Positions 60,061-64,000 of a DNA stretch of 64,000 bases are shown in pieces. The DNA comes from Odiellus spinosus (taxonomy: Eukaryota; Arthropoda; Arachnida; Opiliones; Phalangiidae). Position numbers and translations under genes: made by a program. The stretch is taken from assembly GCA_963920705.1 (NCBI GenBank), contig OY987230.1, positions 1,736,001-1,800,000 of the forward strand. Direction: 5' to 3'. The notes beneath the pieces were generated by a model. That model ran no database searches and was not told the origin of the DNA. It saw only the letters and a program-made list of their open reading frames with translations. Position 1 is the first letter of the stretch, and every line of letters begins with the position of its first letter.

Positions 60061-63000
60061 TCAAGAAATCATAGAATATCAAAATAGTCAAATTTCAGAT
60101 TTTCAAAATTCGCTTTTTGATATTAGATGTTTTTTGAATTGTCCATATTTTCCATGTTTTTTAACGGATTTTTGAAAACTCTTATTATTTAAACTGTCCA
60201 TTAATTGCTCTTTCGAATGACTTTGGTTTTGTCTAAATTGCAAAATTGTGACAAATATAAAATTGGTTAAAATTAAGCAAAAACGCTTAAAAATCCAAGA
60301 TTATTGGATTCAAATGGACACAAAACTTTTGATTTTTAAGCGATTTAGACAAAATTAAGACCACTCGAAAGACCAAATTTTGGTCTATCTAAAAAACAAG
60401 AGTTTTAGAAAATCCGTTGAAAAACATGGAAAATATGGACAATTCAAAAAACATCTAATATCAAAAAGCGAATTTTGAAAATCTGAAATTTGACTATTTT
60501 GATATTCTATGATTTCTTGAATTGGCCATATTCTTCTTGTTTTTCAACGGATTTTTGAAAACTCTTATTATTTAAACTGTCCATTAATTGCTCTTTCGAA
60601 TGACTTTGGTTTTGTCTAAATTGCCAAAACGTGACAAATATAAAATTGGTTAAAATTAAGCAAAAACGCTTAAAAATTAAAGATTATTGAATTCAAATGG
60701 ACACAAAACTTTTGAATTTTAAGCGATTTAGACAAAATTAAGACCACTCGAAAGACCAAATTTTGGTCTATCTAAAAAACAATAGTTTTGGAAAATCCGT
60801 TGAAAAACAAGAAAAATATGGCCAATTCTAGAAATCATACAATATCAAAATAGTCAAATTTCAGATTTTAAAAATTCGCTTTTTGATATTAGATGTTTTT
60901 TGAATTGTCCATATTTTCCATGTTTTTCAACGGATTTTCCAAAACTCTTGATTTTCAGATAGACCAATATTTGCTCTTTCGAGTGGTCTTAATTTTGTCT
61001 AAATCGCTTAAAAATCAAAAGTTTTGTGTCCATTTGAATCCAATAATCTTGGATTTTTAAGCGTTTTTGCATAATTTTAACCAATTTTATATTTGTCACA
61101 ATTTTGCAATTTAGACAAAAACAAAGTCATTCGAAAGAGCAATTAATGGACAGTCTTAGTAATAAGAGTTTTCAAAAATCCGTTGAAAAACATGGAAAAT
61201 ATGGACAATTCAAAAAACATCTAATATCAAAAAGCGAATTTTGAAAATCTGAAATTTGACTATTTTGATATTCTATGATTTCTTGAATTGGCCATATTTT
61301 TCTTGTTTTTCAACGGATTTTTGAAAACTCTTATTATTTAGACTGTCCATTAATTGCTCTTTCGAATGACTTTGGTTTTGTCTAAATTGCAAAATTGTGA
61401 CAAATATAAAATTGGTTAAAATTAAGCAAAAACGCTTAAAAATCCAAGATTATTGGATTCAAATGGACACAAAACTTTTGATTTTTAAGCGATTTAGACA
61501 AAATTAAGACCACTCGAAAGAGCAAATATTGCTCTATCTAAAAAACAAGAGTTTTGGAAAATCCGTTGAAAAACATGGAAAATATGGACAATTCAAAAAA
61601 CATCTAATATCAAAAAGCGAATTTTGAAAATCTGAAATTTGACTATTTTGATATTCTAAGATTTCTTGAATTGGCCATATTTTTCTTGTTTTTCAACGGA
61701 TTTTTGAAAACTCTTATTATTTAGACTGTCCATTAATTGCTCTTTCGAATGACTTTGGTTTTGTCTAAATTGCAAAATTGTGACAAATATAAAATTGGTT
61801 AAAATTAAGCAAAAACGCTTAAAAATCCAAGATTATTGGATTCAAATGGACACAAAACTTTTGAATTTTAAGCGATTTAGACAAAATTAAGACCACTCGA
61901 AAGACCAAATTTTGGTCTATCTAAAAAACAATAGTTTTGGAAAATCCGTTGAAAAACAAGAAAAATATGGCCAATTCAAGAAATCATACAATATCAAAAT
62001 AGTCAAATTTCAGATTTTCAAAATTCGCTTTTTGATATTAGATGTTTTTGAATTGTCCATATTTTCCATGTTTTTCAACGGATTTTTGAAAACTCTTATT
62101 ATTTAAACTGTCCATTAATTGCTCTTTCGAATGACTTTGGTTTTGTCTAAATTGCAAAATTGTGACAAATATAAAATTGGTTAAAATTAAGCAAAAACGC
62201 TTAAAAATCCAAGATTATTGGATTCAAATGGACACAAAACTTTTGAATTTTAAGCGATTTAGACAAAATTAAGACCACTCGAAAGAGCAAATATTGGTCT
62301 ATCTAAAAAACAAGAGTTTTGGAAAATCCGTTGAAAAACATGGAAAATATGGACAATTCAAAAAACATCTAATATCAAAAAGCGAATTTTTAAAATCTGA
62401 AATTTGACTATTTTGATATTGTATGATTTCTAGAATTGGCCATATTTTTCTTGTTTTTCAACGGATTTTCCAAAACTATTGTTTTTTAGATAGACCAAAA
62501 TTTGGTCTTTCGAGTGGTCTTAATTTTGTCTAAATCGCTTAAAATTCAAAAGTTTTGTGTCCATTTGAATCCAATAATCTTGGATTTTTAAGCGTTTTTG
62601 CTTAATTTTAACCAATTTTATATTTGTCACAATTTTGCAATTTAGACAAAACCAAAGTCATTCGAAAGAGCAATTAATGGACAGTCTAAATAATAAGAGT
62701 TTTCAAAAATCCGTTGAAAAACAAGAAAAATATGGCCAATTCAAGAAATCATAGAATATCAAAATAGTCAAATTTCAGATTTTCAAAATTCGCTTTTTGA
62801 TATTAGATGTTTTTTGAATTGTCCATATTTTCCATGTTTTTCAACGGATTTTCCAAAACTCTTGTTTTTTAGATAGACCAAAATTTGGTCTTTCGAGTGG
62901 TCTTAATTTTGTCTAAATCGCTTAAAAATCAAAAGTTTTGTGTCCATTTGAATCGAATAATCTTGGATTTTTAAGCATTTTTGCTTAATTTTAACCAATT

Positions 63001-63505
63001 TTATATTTGTCACAATTTTGCAATTTAGACAAAACCAAAGTCATTCGAAAGAGCAATTAATGGACAGTTTAAATAATAAGAGTTTTCAAAAATCCGTTGA
63101 AAAACATGGAAAATATGGACAATTCAAAAAACATCTAATATTAAAAAGCGAATTTTGAAAATCTGAAATTTGACTATTTTGATATTCTATGATTTCTTGA
63201 ATTGGCCATATTTTTCTTGTTTTTCAACGGATTTTCCAAAACTATTGTTTTTTAGATAGACCAAAATTTGGTCTTTCGAGTGGTCTTAATTTTGTCTAAA
63301 TCGCTTAAAATTCAAAAGTTTTGTGTCCATTTGAATCCAATAATCTTGGATTTTTAAGCGTTTTTGCTTAATTTTAACCAATTTTATATTTGTCACAATT
63401 TTGCAATTTAGACAAAACCAAAGTCATTCGAAAGAGCAATTAATGGACAGTCTAAATAATAAGAGTTTTCAAAAATCCGTTGAAAAACAAGAAAAATATG
63501 GCCAA
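59960..63505. repeat. Nine-monomer tandem duplication, copy 2
   Basis: Partner of 56515-60060. The left limit is set by CACAATTTTG here against CACGTTTTGG near 56504. The right limit is set by a linker variant (TTCTAGAAATCATAC at about 63506) where copy 1 has TTCAAGAAATCATAG. Near identity indicates a recent event. Confidence 0.87.
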
Positions 63506-64000
63506 TTCTAGAAATCATACAATATCAAAATAGTCAAATTTCAGATTTTAAAAATTCGCTTTTTGATATTAGATGTTTTTTGAATTGTCCATATTTTCCA
63601 TGTTTTTCAACGGATTTTCCAAAACTCTTGATTTTCAGATAGACCAATATTTGCTCTTTCGAGTGGTCTTAATTTTGTCTAAATCGCTTAAAAATCAAAA
63701 GTTTTGTGTCCATTTGAATCCAATAATCTTGGATTTTTAAGCGTTTTTGCATAATTTTAACCAATTTTATATTTGTCACAATTTTGCAATTTAGACAAAA
63801 ACAAAGTCATTCGAAAGTGCAATTAATGGACAGTCTTAGTAATAAGAGTTTTCAAAAATCCGTTGAAAAACAAGAAAAATATGGCCAATTCAAGAAATCA
63901 TAGAATATCAAAATAGTCAAATTTCAGATTTTCAAAATTCGCTTTTTGATATTAGATGTTTTTTGAATTGTCCATATTTTCCATGTTTTTCAACGGATTT
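63506..64000. repeat. Array continues to the window edge
   Basis: Remainder of an L linker, one reverse arm, and a further L linker reaching the next arm tip at the last bases. Two like-oriented linkers stand side by side. Nothing else is seen. Confidence 0.85.

Larger units (their letters stand above)
47122..64000. repeat. 383-bp modular satellite array, right part
   Basis: Continuation of the same satellite after the insertion, about 44 arms. Removing 43344-47121 and one copy of the duplicated CA restores an arm of exactly 258 bp (39 bp on the left plus 219 bp on the right), so both parts are one array. Forward and reverse arms are about equal here (about 22 and 21), unlike the reverse-biased left part. 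The part holds a 1529-bp HOR, a 1149-bp HOR, a nine-monomer tandem duplication and one internal deletion scar. It runs off the window end inside a linker-to-arm junction. Confidence 0.97.

Noticed and set aside
1..64000. Firm call of a functional centromere
   Set aside because: Array size and dyads are compatible with it, but no CENP-B-like box is visible and sequence alone cannot show centromere activity.

Overview
This window is almost entirely one AT-rich eukaryotic satellite DNA array, interrupted once by a 3.8-kb transposon-like insertion. I find no convincing complete protein-coding gene, no rRNA or tRNA gene and no prokaryotic feature. The interstitial GGTTA/TTAGG tract inside the insertion (TTAGG is the usual arthropod telomere repeat) points weakly to an arthropod, probably an insect. 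The species cannot be named from the sequence.

Satellite (1-43343 and 47122-64000): about 157 monomers of 383 bp, each a 258-bp 'arm' plus a 125-bp 'linker'. Arm and linker are each an imperfect palindrome whose ends are inverted repeats around an asymmetric core. Each module therefore occurs in two orientations, and the two choices are largely independent. I write A / a for the arm (A carries GATTATTGGATTC on the plus strand, a its complement) and L / l for the linker (L carries ATAGTCAAATTTC, l its complement). By manual count there are about 65 A and 92 a arms. About 80% of neighbouring linkers alternate L, l, L, l whatever the arms do.

Layout: 1-2726 mostly alternating A/a arms; 2727-11403 a run of 23 a arms with strictly alternating linkers, containing a 1531-bp four-monomer higher-order repeat (HOR); 11404-14592 mixed; 14593-19952 mostly A arms with strictly alternating linkers; 19953-23781 a 1.53-kb HOR; 23782-34121 three blocks of nine monomers; 34122-43343 irregular; 43344-47121 the insertion, inside an A arm with a 2-bp CA duplication; 47122-55184 a 1529-bp HOR followed by irregular units with one deletion scar; 55185-57482 a three-monomer HOR; 56515-63505 a near-identical tandem duplication of nine monomers (offset 3445 bp); then 0.5 kb of ordinary array.

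Insertion: a 14-bp perfect terminal inverted repeat, subterminal repeats at both ends (36-bp tandem repeats on the right, scattered copies of the same motif on the left), a 253-bp-offset direct duplication, internal inverted repeats around a TTAGG-like tract, and at most one small exon-like open frame. No transposase is visible, so it looks non-autonomous. The main biological interest is the two-layer, independently flipping architecture of the satellite.
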